DNA of 64,000 nt, taken from contig NZ_CP132204.1 in the NCBI RefSeq assembly GCF_030718995.1, forward strand, positions 4,216,001 through 4,280,000. Reading direction: 5' to 3'. The translations under genes and the position numbers were made by a program. This DNA is from Arthrobacter oryzae (GTDB lineage: Bacteria > Actinomycetota > Actinomycetes > Actinomycetales > Micrococcaceae). A model generated the notes under the pieces. It had not been told where the DNA came from. It did not search any database and worked only from the letters and a program-made list of their open reading frames with translations. Positions within the stretch are counted from its first letter, which is position 1. The number at the start of each line of letters is the position of its first letter. This document shows, in pieces, positions 45,756 through 53,648 of this stretch.

Positions 45756-47120
45756 ATGCAGTCCGTATCCCCAACCCATTCCGCAGCACGCCCGACCCAA
45801 CGCAAGACCCCGGGCAAGGCCGCCCTGGCGTCATTCCTCGGCAGCACCCTGGAGTATTACGATTTCTTCATTTACGGGACCGCGGCCGCGCTCGTGTTCC
45901 CGCACCTTTTCTTCCCGTCTGCGGACCCCGCCATCGGCCTGATCGGCGCCTTCGCAACCTTCGGCGTCGCCTACGTGGCACGGCCGGTGGGCGGCCTGGT
46001 CATGGGCCACTTCGGCGACAAGCTGGGCCGGAAAAAGATCCTGCTGCTGACCCTGGGCATCATGGGTCTGGCATCCTTGGGAATCGGGTTCCTGCCCACC
46101 TATGAGCAGGTGGGCGTCTGGGCGCCCATCCTGCTGGTGACCGGCCGGCTGGCACAGGGCTTCTCCGCTGGCGCTGAATCGGCGGGCGCCTCCACCCTCA
46201 CGCTCGAGCACTCGCCGGAGGGCAGGCGCGGCTTCTTCACCAGCTTCGTGATGACCGGTTACGCTTCCGGCATGGTGCTGGCCACCCTGGTCTTCATTCC
46301 GGTCACCGCCCTCCCGAAGGACGCGATGATGACCTGGGGCTGGCGCATCCCGTTCTGGCTCTCCATCGTGGTGCTGGCCATCGCCTACTGGGTGCGTACG
46401 CACCTGGACGAAACACCCGTCTTCGAAGAGGCACAGGAAAGCCGGCAGGTCGCCCCGATGCCCATCGGAGAAGTGCTCCGCTTCCAGGCCACCGACGTGC
46501 TGCGCGTCGTCGGGATGTCCATCATGTCCGTAATGCAAACAATCTTCACGGTTTTCGGACTGGCATACGCCACGTCCACGGCAGGTTTTGACCGGGCCTC
46601 CATCCTGACCGTCAACGCCGTCGCTATCGGGCTGTCCATGTTTGCCATGCCACTGGCGGCACGGCTTTCAGACCGGATCGGCCGCCGGCCCCTTCTGCTC
46701 ACCGCAGCCTTCGGGTGCTCCGCCACAATCTTCGTGTATTTCCTTGCACTGTCCTCCGGCAACATCGTCCTGGTGTTCCTGGCGGCGTTCCTGAACATGA
46801 CCGTGCTGTACTCGGGATTCAACGGAATCTGGCCCTCGTTCTTCGCCGAACAGTTCGCCGCCCCGGTCCGCTACACCGGGATGGCGCTGGGAAACCAGCT
46901 GGGACTCGTCCTGGCCGGCTTCGCCCCGATGATCGCCGGCATGCTCCTGACCCCGGGTGTCACCGGATGGGTTCCCGTTGCTGTCTTCGGCACAGCCTGC
47001 ATGCTCGTTGCGGCCGCCTCCGTGTACTACTCCCGCGAGACGTTCAAAACGCCGATCGAGGAACTGGGCGCTCCCTACTTGGCCAGAACGGCGAAACGCA
47101 GGGAAATGCACAACGCTTGA
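45756..47120 (+). CDS. MFS transporter, metabolite:H+ symporter (ShiA-like) family
   Basis: The 454-residue protein has 12 predicted helices. SFLGSTLEYYDFFIYGTAAA at the first helix and GHFGDKLGRKKILLLTL in the loop between helices 2 and 3 are signatures of the MHS group (shikimate, alpha-ketoglutarate and benzoate-type carboxylate symporters). RLAQGFSAGAESAGAS and the second-half loop LSDRIGRRPLLL are also present. The ATG follows AAGGAG. As the last gene of the catabolic operon it probably imports the carboxylate that the SDR and flavoprotein process. Confidence 0.92.
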   Translation: MQSVSPTHSAARPTQRKTPGKAALASFLGSTLEYYDFFIYGTAAALVFPHLFFPSADPAIGLIGAFATFGVAYVARPVGGLVMGHFGDKLGRKKILLLTLGIMGLASLGIGFLPTYEQVGVWAPILLVTGRLAQGFSAGAESAGASTLTLEHSPEGRRGFFTSFVMTGYASGMVLATLVFIPVTALPKDAMMTWGWRIPFWLSIVVLAIAYWVRTHLDETPVFEEAQESRQVAPMPIGEVLRFQATDVLRVVGMSIMSVMQTIFTVFGLAYATSTAGFDRASILTVNAVAIGLSMFAMPLAARLSDRIGRRPLLLTAAFGCSATIFVYFLALSSGNIVLVFLAAFLNMTVLYSGFNGIWPSFFAEQFAAPVRYTGMALGNQLGLVLAGFAPMIAGMLLTPGVTGWVPVAVFGTACMLVAAASVYYSRETFKTPIEELGAPYLARTAKRREMHNA

Positions 47121-47135
47121 ATACCTTGAAGGTTC

Positions 47136-47933
47136 CTAGCACCCGGTCAGGTGGCGCTTGGGACGCTCCTGGCGGTAGTAGTAGCGGCCGGCTTCCGTGA
47201 ACCCGGCCTTTGAGTACAGCTCCCGGGCGCCGGCATTGGCCGCCGTGACCAGCAGCCAGTAGCTGCCGAGGCCCCGGGTGTCGCCTTCACGCAGCAAAGA
47301 CTGGAGAACCCGGGTTCCGTAGCCGCGGCGCCGGTTTTCCCGGTGGGTTGCCATGCAGTACAAGCCGCCCGCCCCGCCGGAAGGAAGAGCAAGGCGTCCG
47401 ACGGCGGCGGGAACGCCGCCGTCGTCGCGCACCAGTGCGTATAGCGACTGACAGCCCCGGAGGATGCTGCGGGCGGTACCGAGGGAATCGTCTCCGCCGC
47501 GGCCGTCCACACTCCACCAGAGCCGCAGCCACTCATCCGACGGCTCAGCGGAAAGCTCGACGCCGGTGTCCCGGGGCGCGGACCCGCCGGCGTCGCGCAC
47601 CAGGATCAGGGTTTCGGACTGCCGGGTGAAGCCTTCCTCATCGAGGACAGCGTTCAGCGCGGCACTGCGGGGGTCGTCAAAGACCTGGAAGATCACAGGG
47701 AGCCGGCGGCTGCGGTACCAGGTCCTGGCTTCCCGCAGTGAAGCCAGCCGGCTGTGGTTTGTGCCGTCAGGTTCCGAGCGCGGCCAGATCGAGTTGGCCC
47801 GCTGGGTGACGCCGTCCGCAGCGCGCAGCACCCAGCCGCCGGCCTCCTCCCGGTCAGGGCTGGGCCAGGCCGCATCCATCAACGTTTCCAGGGAGGGCAG
47901 TGCCGCCAGGGCGGGCATGGCCTGCCGTTCCAT
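47136..47933 (-). CDS. GNAT family N-acetyltransferase
   Basis: The C-terminal half (about residues 125-265) is a GNAT domain: YALVRDDGGVPAAVGRLAL, the acetyl-CoA loop HRENRRRGYGTRVLQSLL, and ANAGARELYSKAGFTEAGRY. The N-terminal half (WVLRAADGVTQRANSIWP and PVIFQVFDDPRSAAL) is a degenerate second copy, as in two-domain actinobacterial acetyltransferases. The substrate is unknown. ATG 47933 is preferred (265 residues) with GAGGAG close upstream; the open frame extends to 48008. It is convergent with the MFS gene (15 bases) and follows aspS. Confidence 0.86.
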   Translation of the reverse strand: MERQAMPALAALPSLETLMDAAWPSPDREEAGGWVLRAADGVTQRANSIWPRSEPDGTNHSRLASLREARTWYRSRRLPVIFQVFDDPRSAALNAVLDEEGFTRQSETLILVRDAGGSAPRDTGVELSAEPSDEWLRLWWSVDGRGGDDSLGTARSILRGCQSLYALVRDDGGVPAAVGRLALPSGGAGGLYCMATHRENRRRGYGTRVLQSLLREGDTRGLGSYWLLVTAANAGARELYSKAGFTEAGRYYYRQERPKRHLTGC

Positions 47934-47962
47934 GGGACTCCTCACTGATTTGTTTGTGGGAA

Positions 47963-47998
47963 AGCCAAGGCTCCCCGGTTTCCCGGAGAGCCTTGGCT
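47963..47998 (-). terminator. Terminator of aspS
   Basis: AGCCAAGGCTC (47963-47973) pairs perfectly with GAGCCTTGGCT (47988-47998) around a 14-base CG-rich loop that can pair further. It lies 11 bases past the aspS stop on the minus strand, before the GNAT gene. Confidence 0.8.
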
Positions 47999-48009
47999 GG
48001 CAGTTCACG

Positions 48010-49815
48010 CTACTTTGCTGCGTCCTCGGGGTTTTGGGGTACAGCCGTTGTCTTCTTGGCCTCCGGCTTGAAGTCGACGCCGGCCTCCTTGCGCTGCTGC
48101 GCGGTAATCGGCGCGGGAGCCTGGGTCAGCGGGTCGTAGCCGCCGCCGGACTTCGGGAAGGCGATGACGTCGCGGATCGACTCCACGCCGGCCAGCAGTG
48201 CCACAACGCGGTCCCAGCCGAAGGCGATGCCGCCGTGCGGCGGAGCGCCGAACTTGAAGCCTTCCAGGAGGAAGCCGAACTTCGTCTCGGCATCGGCTTT
48301 GTCCAGGCCCATGAGCTCGAAGACCCGCTCCTGGACGTCACGTTCGTGGATACGGATGGAGCCGCCGCCGATTTCGTTGCCGTTGCAGACAATGTCGTAG
48401 GCGTAGGACAGCGCGGACTCGGGGTCCTGGTCGAATGAATCCATGAACTCCGGCTTGGGCGAAGTGAAGGCGTGGTGGACGGCCGTCCACTTGCCGGCAC
48501 CGACTGCCACGTCGCCAGAGGCCACTGCGGCGGCGGCCGGCTCGAACATCGGTGCATCCACCACCCAGCAGAACGCCCAGTCAGCGGGGTTGATCAGGCC
48601 GGTGCGGTGGCCGATTTCAACGCGGGCGGCACCGAGCAGTGCACGGGAGGGTGTCTTCTCGCCGGCGGCGAAGAAGATGCAGTCCCCGGGCTTGGCACCG
48701 ACGGCGTCGGCCAGGCCGGCACGCTCGGTTTCGGTGAGGTTCTTGGCCACGGGACCGGCCAGTTCGCCGTCTTCCTTGAAGAGGACATAGGCGAGGCCCT
48801 TGGCTCCGCGCTGCTTGGCCCATTCCTGCCAGGCGTCCAGGGCACGGCGTGCCTGCGAGGCGCCGCCGGGCATGACCACGGCACCGACGTAGGGTGCCTT
48901 GAAGACGCCGAAGTTGGTGTCCTTGAAGAATTCGGTGAGTTCGGTCAGCTCCTGGCCGAAGCGGAGGTCCGGCTTGTCCGAGCCGTAGCGGGCCATGGCG
49001 TCGGCGTAGGTGATGCGCTGGATGGGCGTCGGGATTTCGACGTCGATCAGCTGCCACAGGGCTTTGACGATGTTTTCGCCGAGCGAAATGATGTCGTCCT
49101 GCTCCACGAAGCTCGCTTCGATGTCCAGCTGGGTGAATTCCGGCTGGCGGTCGGCACGGAAGTCCTCGTCGCGGTAGCAGCGCGCGATCTGGTAGTACTT
49201 TTCGAAGCCGCCCACCTGCAGGAGCTGCTTGAAAAGCTGCGGGGACTGCGGCAGGGCGTACCAGGAACCCGGCGCGAGGCGTGCGGGGACGACAAAGTCA
49301 CGGGCGCCTTCCGGCGTCGACCGCGTCAGCGTGGGGGTCTCGATCTCAACGAAACCGTCCCGGTGGAGCAGCTCGCGCGCCACGCGGTTGGCCTCGGAGC
49401 GCAGGCGCATGTTCCGGGCGGGGCCCGGGCGGCGCAGGTCGAGGTAACGGTGCTTGAGCCGTGCTTCCTCGCCCACCTCGACGTGCTCGTCGATCTGGAA
49501 AGGCAGCGGTTCAGAGGTGTTGAGGATGGTCACCTTCTCGGCGATAACCTCGATCTGGCCGGTGGCCAGGGCCGGGTTTTCGTTGCCCTCCGGTCGCTGC
49601 GAAACCGTACCGATAACCTGCAGCACGTACTCATTGCGGAGTCCGTGGAAAACCTCTTCTTCGCGGACTACCACCTGGGAGACGCCTGAGGCGTCGCGAA
49701 GGTCAACGAATGCCACACCACCGTGATCACGACGCCGGCCCACCCAGCCGGCCAGGGTTACGGTTTGTCCAATGTGCTCGGAGCGAAGGGATCCGAGGTC
49801 ATGTGTGCGCAGCAC
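48010..49815 (-). CDS. aspS: Aspartyl-tRNA synthetase
   Basis: It charges tRNA-Asp, possibly also tRNA-Asn if a GatCAB system exists elsewhere. The 601 residues have the N-terminal anticodon OB-fold (VTLAGWVGRRRDHGGVAFVD), class II motif 2 in ARCYRDEDFRADRQPEFTQ, the bacterial GAD insertion (about residues 300-420), and motif 3 in AFGWDRVVALLAG. I chose GTG 49815 (VLRTHDLGSLR), with AAAGG six bases upstream; the frame is open to 49926 but the extra residues have no family counterpart. The C-terminal tail of about 20 residues is charged. Confidence 0.96.
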   Translation of the reverse strand: MLRTHDLGSLRSEHIGQTVTLAGWVGRRRDHGGVAFVDLRDASGVSQVVVREEEVFHGLRNEYVLQVIGTVSQRPEGNENPALATGQIEVIAEKVTILNTSEPLPFQIDEHVEVGEEARLKHRYLDLRRPGPARNMRLRSEANRVARELLHRDGFVEIETPTLTRSTPEGARDFVVPARLAPGSWYALPQSPQLFKQLLQVGGFEKYYQIARCYRDEDFRADRQPEFTQLDIEASFVEQDDIISLGENIVKALWQLIDVEIPTPIQRITYADAMARYGSDKPDLRFGQELTELTEFFKDTNFGVFKAPYVGAVVMPGGASQARRALDAWQEWAKQRGAKGLAYVLFKEDGELAGPVAKNLTETERAGLADAVGAKPGDCIFFAAGEKTPSRALLGAARVEIGHRTGLINPADWAFCWVVDAPMFEPAAAAVASGDVAVGAGKWTAVHHAFTSPKPEFMDSFDQDPESALSYAYDIVCNGNEIGGGSIRIHERDVQERVFELMGLDKADAETKFGFLLEGFKFGAPPHGGIAFGWDRVVALLAGVESIRDVIAFPKSGGGYDPLTQAPAPITAQQRKEAGVDFKPEAKKTTAVPQNPEDAAK

Positions 49816-49872
49816 AGCACGCCTTTCTGAAGGAGACAGCAGGAATACAGAGATGATGTTGAATGGGACCGT

Positions 49873-49890
49873 TACGGGAACAGTCCCGTA
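49873..49890. promoter_or_regulatory. Perfect palindrome in the aspS/permease divergent promoter
   Basis: TACGGGA (49873-49879) and TCCCGTA (49884-49890) are a perfect inverted repeat with a 4-base spacer ACAG. It sits in the 109-base gap between divergent aspS and the amino-acid permease, suitably placed for an operator. No regulator gene is adjacent. Confidence 0.45.
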
Positions 49891-49924
49891 CGAGTTTACC
49901 CGTTGGAGAGGCTTTCCTTCCGCC

Positions 49925-51181
49925 ATGCAGACCCATCAACGGCTTCAGCGCCGGCTCGGCGTGTTCGATGCAACCGCTATCGGACTTGGATCCATGCTCG
50001 GCGCCGGTGTATTCGTCGTCTTCTCCCCTGCCACCGCACTGGCCGGCCGGCTCATGATCGTCTCTGTGCTGATCGCCGGCGCGATTGCCTACTGCAATGC
50101 CGTTGCGTCCGCCCAGCTCGCCGCCAAATACCCGGCCAGCGGCGGGACCTATGTCTACGGCCGCAAGCAGCTGGGCGAATGGCCGGGCTTCATTGCCGGC
50201 TGGGGTTTCGTCACCGGAAAGACTGCATCGTGCGCGGCCATGGCCCTGACTTTCGGACATTATGTGGCACCGGACTATGCCACGCCCCTGGCTGTCGCCG
50301 CCGTCGCAGTGCTCACGGCGGTCAACCTCATGGGCATTACCCGTACGGCGCTGTTGACCAGGATCCTGCTCGGCATTGTCCTGGCCACCCTCGTCTTCGT
50401 TGCGGTCGCGGGCCTGACTGGACCCCACCCGGATCCGGGCGCCTCGGCGCAAAGCCCCGGCAATGCCTGGGGCATCCTTCCGGCCGCCGGGCTGATGTTC
50501 TTCGCCTTTGCCGGCTACGCACGGATCGCCACGCTGGGCGAAGAGGTCAAGGATCCCTCCCGTACCATTCCGCGGGCAATATTGGCCGCGCTGGCCGCCG
50601 CTTTCGTGATCTACCTGGGACTCGCCGCGCTGTTGCTCTGGCATCTGTCCCCGGGACGACTGGCTGACTCACTGTCACCGCTGCTGGACGCCGTGGCCCT
50701 CTCAGGCTTCAGCGCGGGTGGCCCTTTTGTCCAGGCCGGAGCAGCCGCCGCGTGCCTGGGAGCGCTGCTGGCTCTCATCACCGGAGTGGGCCGCACGGCC
50801 CTGGCCATGGCCCGGGAGCGGGACCTCCCGGCTGCCCTGGCCCGGGTGCACGGACGCCACACGGTGCCGGTCGCCGCCGAACTCTCGGTGGCCGCTGCCG
50901 TGATGCTCCTGCTTGCCACCACCGATGTCCTCACCGTGGTGGGCTTTTCCAGTTTCGGCGTGCTGATCTACTACTCGGTGACAAATGCCGCCGCCTTCAC
51001 CTTGGCCGAGCGGCCGGGAAGCGCACCCCGCTGGCTGAACGCTGCGGGCTTCGCCGGCTGCCTCATCCTGGCCTTCACATTGCCGCTGGGCTCCGTGGCG
51101 GGCATGGTGGCCGTCCTGGCCACCGGCGTCGGCGGCCGGTTCCTGGTGCTGAAGTTCCGGAAGCGGCCGCCTGGGGCTTAA
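49925..51181 (+). CDS. APC family amino acid permease
   Basis: The 418-residue protein has about 11-12 membrane helices. The first begins FDATAIGLGSMLGAGVFVVF, the unwound GxG helix of APC transporters that binds the amino-acid carboxylate. FFAFAGYARIATLGEEVKDP is the conserved helix 6 to 7 loop region, and GVGRTALAMARERDLPAAL the cytoplasmic loop after helix 8. Substrate specificity cannot be read. ATG 49925 is used; earlier in-frame starts would encode the aspS promoter region. It is convergent with hisS, with only 6 bases between stops. Confidence 0.9.
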   Translation: MQTHQRLQRRLGVFDATAIGLGSMLGAGVFVVFSPATALAGRLMIVSVLIAGAIAYCNAVASAQLAAKYPASGGTYVYGRKQLGEWPGFIAGWGFVTGKTASCAAMALTFGHYVAPDYATPLAVAAVAVLTAVNLMGITRTALLTRILLGIVLATLVFVAVAGLTGPHPDPGASAQSPGNAWGILPAAGLMFFAFAGYARIATLGEEVKDPSRTIPRAILAALAAAFVIYLGLAALLLWHLSPGRLADSLSPLLDAVALSGFSAGGPFVQAGAAAACLGALLALITGVGRTALAMARERDLPAALARVHGRHTVPVAAELSVAAAVMLLLATTDVLTVVGFSSFGVLIYYSVTNAAAFTLAERPGSAPRWLNAAGFAGCLILAFTLPLGSVAGMVAVLATGVGGRFLVLKFRKRPPGA

Positions 51182-51187
51182 GGCCGC

Positions 51188-52531
51188 TTAGGCCTTCACG
51201 ATCCGGACGTGCAGGTCCGCGTCCGACGGCGTCCAGCTGGCCGGATCGGCGTCTGCCTGCTCACCCGAGCGGATGTCCTTGACCTGGTGCCTGCCGTCGT
51301 CGTCCGTGAACCACACAAACGGGATGCCCCGGCGGTCGGCGAATTTGATCTGCTTGCCGAATTTGTCAGCTTTGGCGGCCACCTCGGTGGAGATTCCGCG
51401 GCTGCGGAGCTGGGCGGCGACGTCCTGCGCCGCGCCCCAGCTGTCGTCGTTGGTCAGGGCGACGAGCACTGCTGTGGGCACTGCACGGGTGGCCTGGGCC
51501 AGTTCCTGGCTCAGGATCCTGGAGACAAGGCGTGTCACTCCGATGGACAGGCCGACGCCCGGGAACTTCCGGTTTCCCTTGCTTGCCAGCGCGTCGTAGC
51601 GGCCGCCGGAGCAGATGGAGCCCAGCTGCTCATGGCCCACCAGGACAGTTTCCACCACGGTTCCTGTGTAGTAGTCGAGGCCGCGGGCGATGCTGAGGTC
51701 CGCCACCACTTTGCCGGGCGCACGCTCCGCCGCTGCGGCGATGACCTGTTCCAGCTCGTTCAGGCCTTCCTCCAGCAGTTCGTCCTTGACGCCCAGGGCA
51801 CGGACCTTGTCAACGAAGGACGTGTCCTCGGTGCGGATGCCGGCCAGGCTCAAGGCAGCCTGCGCCTGGTCCTCCGAGGCTCCCAGCTCGGTCTTCAGCA
51901 GCTCGGCCACCTTGGCGGGACCAATTTTCTCGAGTTTGTCGATGCTTCGCAGGACTCCTGCGGTATCCGTCAGGCCGATACCGCGGTAAAAGCCCTCGGC
52001 CAGTTTGCGGTTGTTAATGCGGAGGCGGAAGTCCGGGATCGGAAGGGCGCTGAGGGCTTCGGCGATCACCAGCGCGATTTCGACGTCGTAGCGGAACGGA
52101 AGCTCGCCGTCGCCCACGATATCGATGTCCGCCTGGGTGAATTCACGCGCACGGCCCTCCTGGGGACGCTCACCGCGCCACACCTTCTGGATCTGGTATC
52201 GGCGGAACGGGAACGACAGGTAGCCGGCGTTTTCCACGACGTAACGGGCGAACGGCACCGTCAGGTCGAAGTGCAGGGCCAGGGAGTGGTGCTCGCCCTT
52301 GGCGGCCCGGGATTCTTCTTCGTCCTCCTGCAGCCGGCTGAGGCCATAGACCTCTTTGTCGATCTCACCCTTACGGAGGAGCTGGCCCACCGTTTCCACT
52401 GCACGGGTCTCGATCGAGGAGAAGCCGTGCAGCTCAAAGACGCGCCGAAGCGTGTCCAGCACATGGAGCTCCACCAGCCGCTCCTCGGGAAGCCACTCGG
52501 GGAATCCGGACAGGGAGGCGGTGCGTGCCAT
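51188..52531 (-). CDS. hisS: Histidyl-tRNA synthetase
   Basis: It charges tRNA-His. The 447 residues show class II motif 1 near the start (SGFPEWLPEERLVELHVLDT), motif 2 in QKVWRGERPQEGRAREFTQ, the histidine-binding LSIARGLDYYTGTVVE, and motif 3 in GVGLSIGVTRL. The C-terminal anticodon domain has ALTNDDSWGAAQDVAAQLRS. Length and sequence suit the bacterial catalytic form, not HisZ. ATG 52531 has GAGGAGA upstream and is used in place of the longer open frame to 52639. A palindrome lies in its divergent promoter with the cyclophilin gene. Confidence 0.96.
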   Translation of the reverse strand: MARTASLSGFPEWLPEERLVELHVLDTLRRVFELHGFSSIETRAVETVGQLLRKGEIDKEVYGLSRLQEDEEESRAAKGEHHSLALHFDLTVPFARYVVENAGYLSFPFRRYQIQKVWRGERPQEGRAREFTQADIDIVGDGELPFRYDVEIALVIAEALSALPIPDFRLRINNRKLAEGFYRGIGLTDTAGVLRSIDKLEKIGPAKVAELLKTELGASEDQAQAALSLAGIRTEDTSFVDKVRALGVKDELLEEGLNELEQVIAAAAERAPGKVVADLSIARGLDYYTGTVVETVLVGHEQLGSICSGGRYDALASKGNRKFPGVGLSIGVTRLVSRILSQELAQATRAVPTAVLVALTNDDSWGAAQDVAAQLRSRGISTEVAAKADKFGKQIKFADRRGIPFVWFTDDDGRHQVKDIRSGEQADADPASWTPSDADLHVRIVKA

Positions 52532-52639
52532 GGTGGATTTTCTCCTCAGGTAACAGAAGGCTGGAGTCCGCTGCCCGGTATTCCGGTTCCGCCATGTGAT
52601 CAAAAAGCGGCGGGTAAGGGCGGGAGTCCAGCCAGTCAT

Positions 52640-52670
52640 GCATAAACTATGTGCGGCAGTCAGTTTATGC
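52640..52670. promoter_or_regulatory. Perfect inverted repeat in the hisS/cyclophilin divergent promoter
   Basis: GCATAAACT (52640-52648) and AGTTTATGC (52662-52670) are perfect 9-bp inverted repeats separated by 13 bases. The right arm contains TATGCT, a possible -10 for the plus-strand gene, and the left arm the mirror-image TATGCA for hisS. The A/T-rich arms stand out in this GC-rich DNA. They may be back-to-back promoters or an operator. Confidence 0.5.
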
Positions 52671-52786
52671 TTTCGGCGCCCGCAACTCTAATGGGGCGGC
52701 CGGGAACATCGCCTGCCGCTTGCTGCCGGACACCGGACGTCGCCACTGGCCCGTTCGGGGGTGCGGCCCGACAACCAGGAGGACTT

Positions 52787-53587
52787 TTGGCGGCCAGTTC
52801 ACGGAGCGCCCGCGAAGCAAAGCGGCGCATCCTGCAAATGGAAGCAAAGCGCGAGCTGCGGCGGCAGCAGGAGAAGCGCCGGAAGCGCGACAACGTGGTC
52901 GCCGCCGGTGCGGGCGCCGCAGCGCTGGTCCTCGCCGTCGTCCTCCAACTGACTGTCTTCTCGAGCAATCCGACGGAAGACGAATACGCCGCGGCACAGG
53001 CCGGCCTGACCAGCCCGTCAGCCACTCCGACGGCTCCGGCCACGAATGCCGCCAACATTCCCAGCCCGGAGACTGCGGCGGGCAAGGTCTTCAGCGGCGA
53101 GCTTAAGCTCAACAGCGGCGCCCTCGGCGTCGAACTGGACGGGACCAAGGCGCCGCAGGCAGCCGCAGTCTTCAAATCGCTTGCCGACGAAAACTACTTC
53201 AACGGGATCAGCTGCCACCGGCTGACGACCGGCGAAACGTTCGGCGTCCTGCAGTGCGGTTCAAAAACCGGCGACGGGCAGGGTGACCCCGCGTACACGT
53301 GGGGTCCGTTGGAGAACACGCCGGCAGACAACGCCTATCCGGCAGGGACCATCGCAGTGGCCCGCACCAGCGGCAACGCCTACGGGAACGGCACCCAGTT
53401 CTTCATCGTTTACAAGGACACGGTCATTCCGTCCGATGCGGCCGGCGGGTACACGGTGGTGGGCAAGGTGACCTCCGGCCTCGATGTGGTGGCAAAGATC
53501 GCCGACGGCGGTATTAAAGCGGGCGGAAGCGCAACAGACGGCGCTCCTGTGGAACCAGTCACGATAGACTCGTTCTCTCTGAAGTAA
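52787..53587 (+). CDS. Membrane-anchored cyclophilin-type peptidyl-prolyl isomerase
   Basis: It is predicted to speed proline isomerisation in exported proteins. The 266 residues have a basic cytoplasmic head (REAKRRILQMEAKRELRRQQ), one membrane helix (about 47-64), a Ser/Thr/Pro linker, and a cyclophilin domain from about residue 100: FKSLADENYFNGISCHRL, then AYGNGTQFFIVYKDT and GYTVVGKVTSGLDVV. The active-site Arg-rich loop reads SCHRLTTGETFGVLQCGS, the divergent form common in actinobacteria. TTG 52787 follows AGGAGG by 4 bases and is preferred over the upstream open frame. Confidence 0.9.
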   Translation: MAASSRSAREAKRRILQMEAKRELRRQQEKRRKRDNVVAAGAGAAALVLAVVLQLTVFSSNPTEDEYAAAQAGLTSPSATPTAPATNAANIPSPETAAGKVFSGELKLNSGALGVELDGTKAPQAAAVFKSLADENYFNGISCHRLTTGETFGVLQCGSKTGDGQGDPAYTWGPLENTPADNAYPAGTIAVARTSGNAYGNGTQFFIVYKDTVIPSDAAGGYTVVGKVTSGLDVVAKIADGGIKAGGSATDGAPVEPVTIDSFSLK

Positions 53588-53648
53588 CCAGCCCCGGCCT
53601 CCACGCTGCGGGTGCAGGTATTTCCCTCCAAGCGAAAGACTTTTAGCG

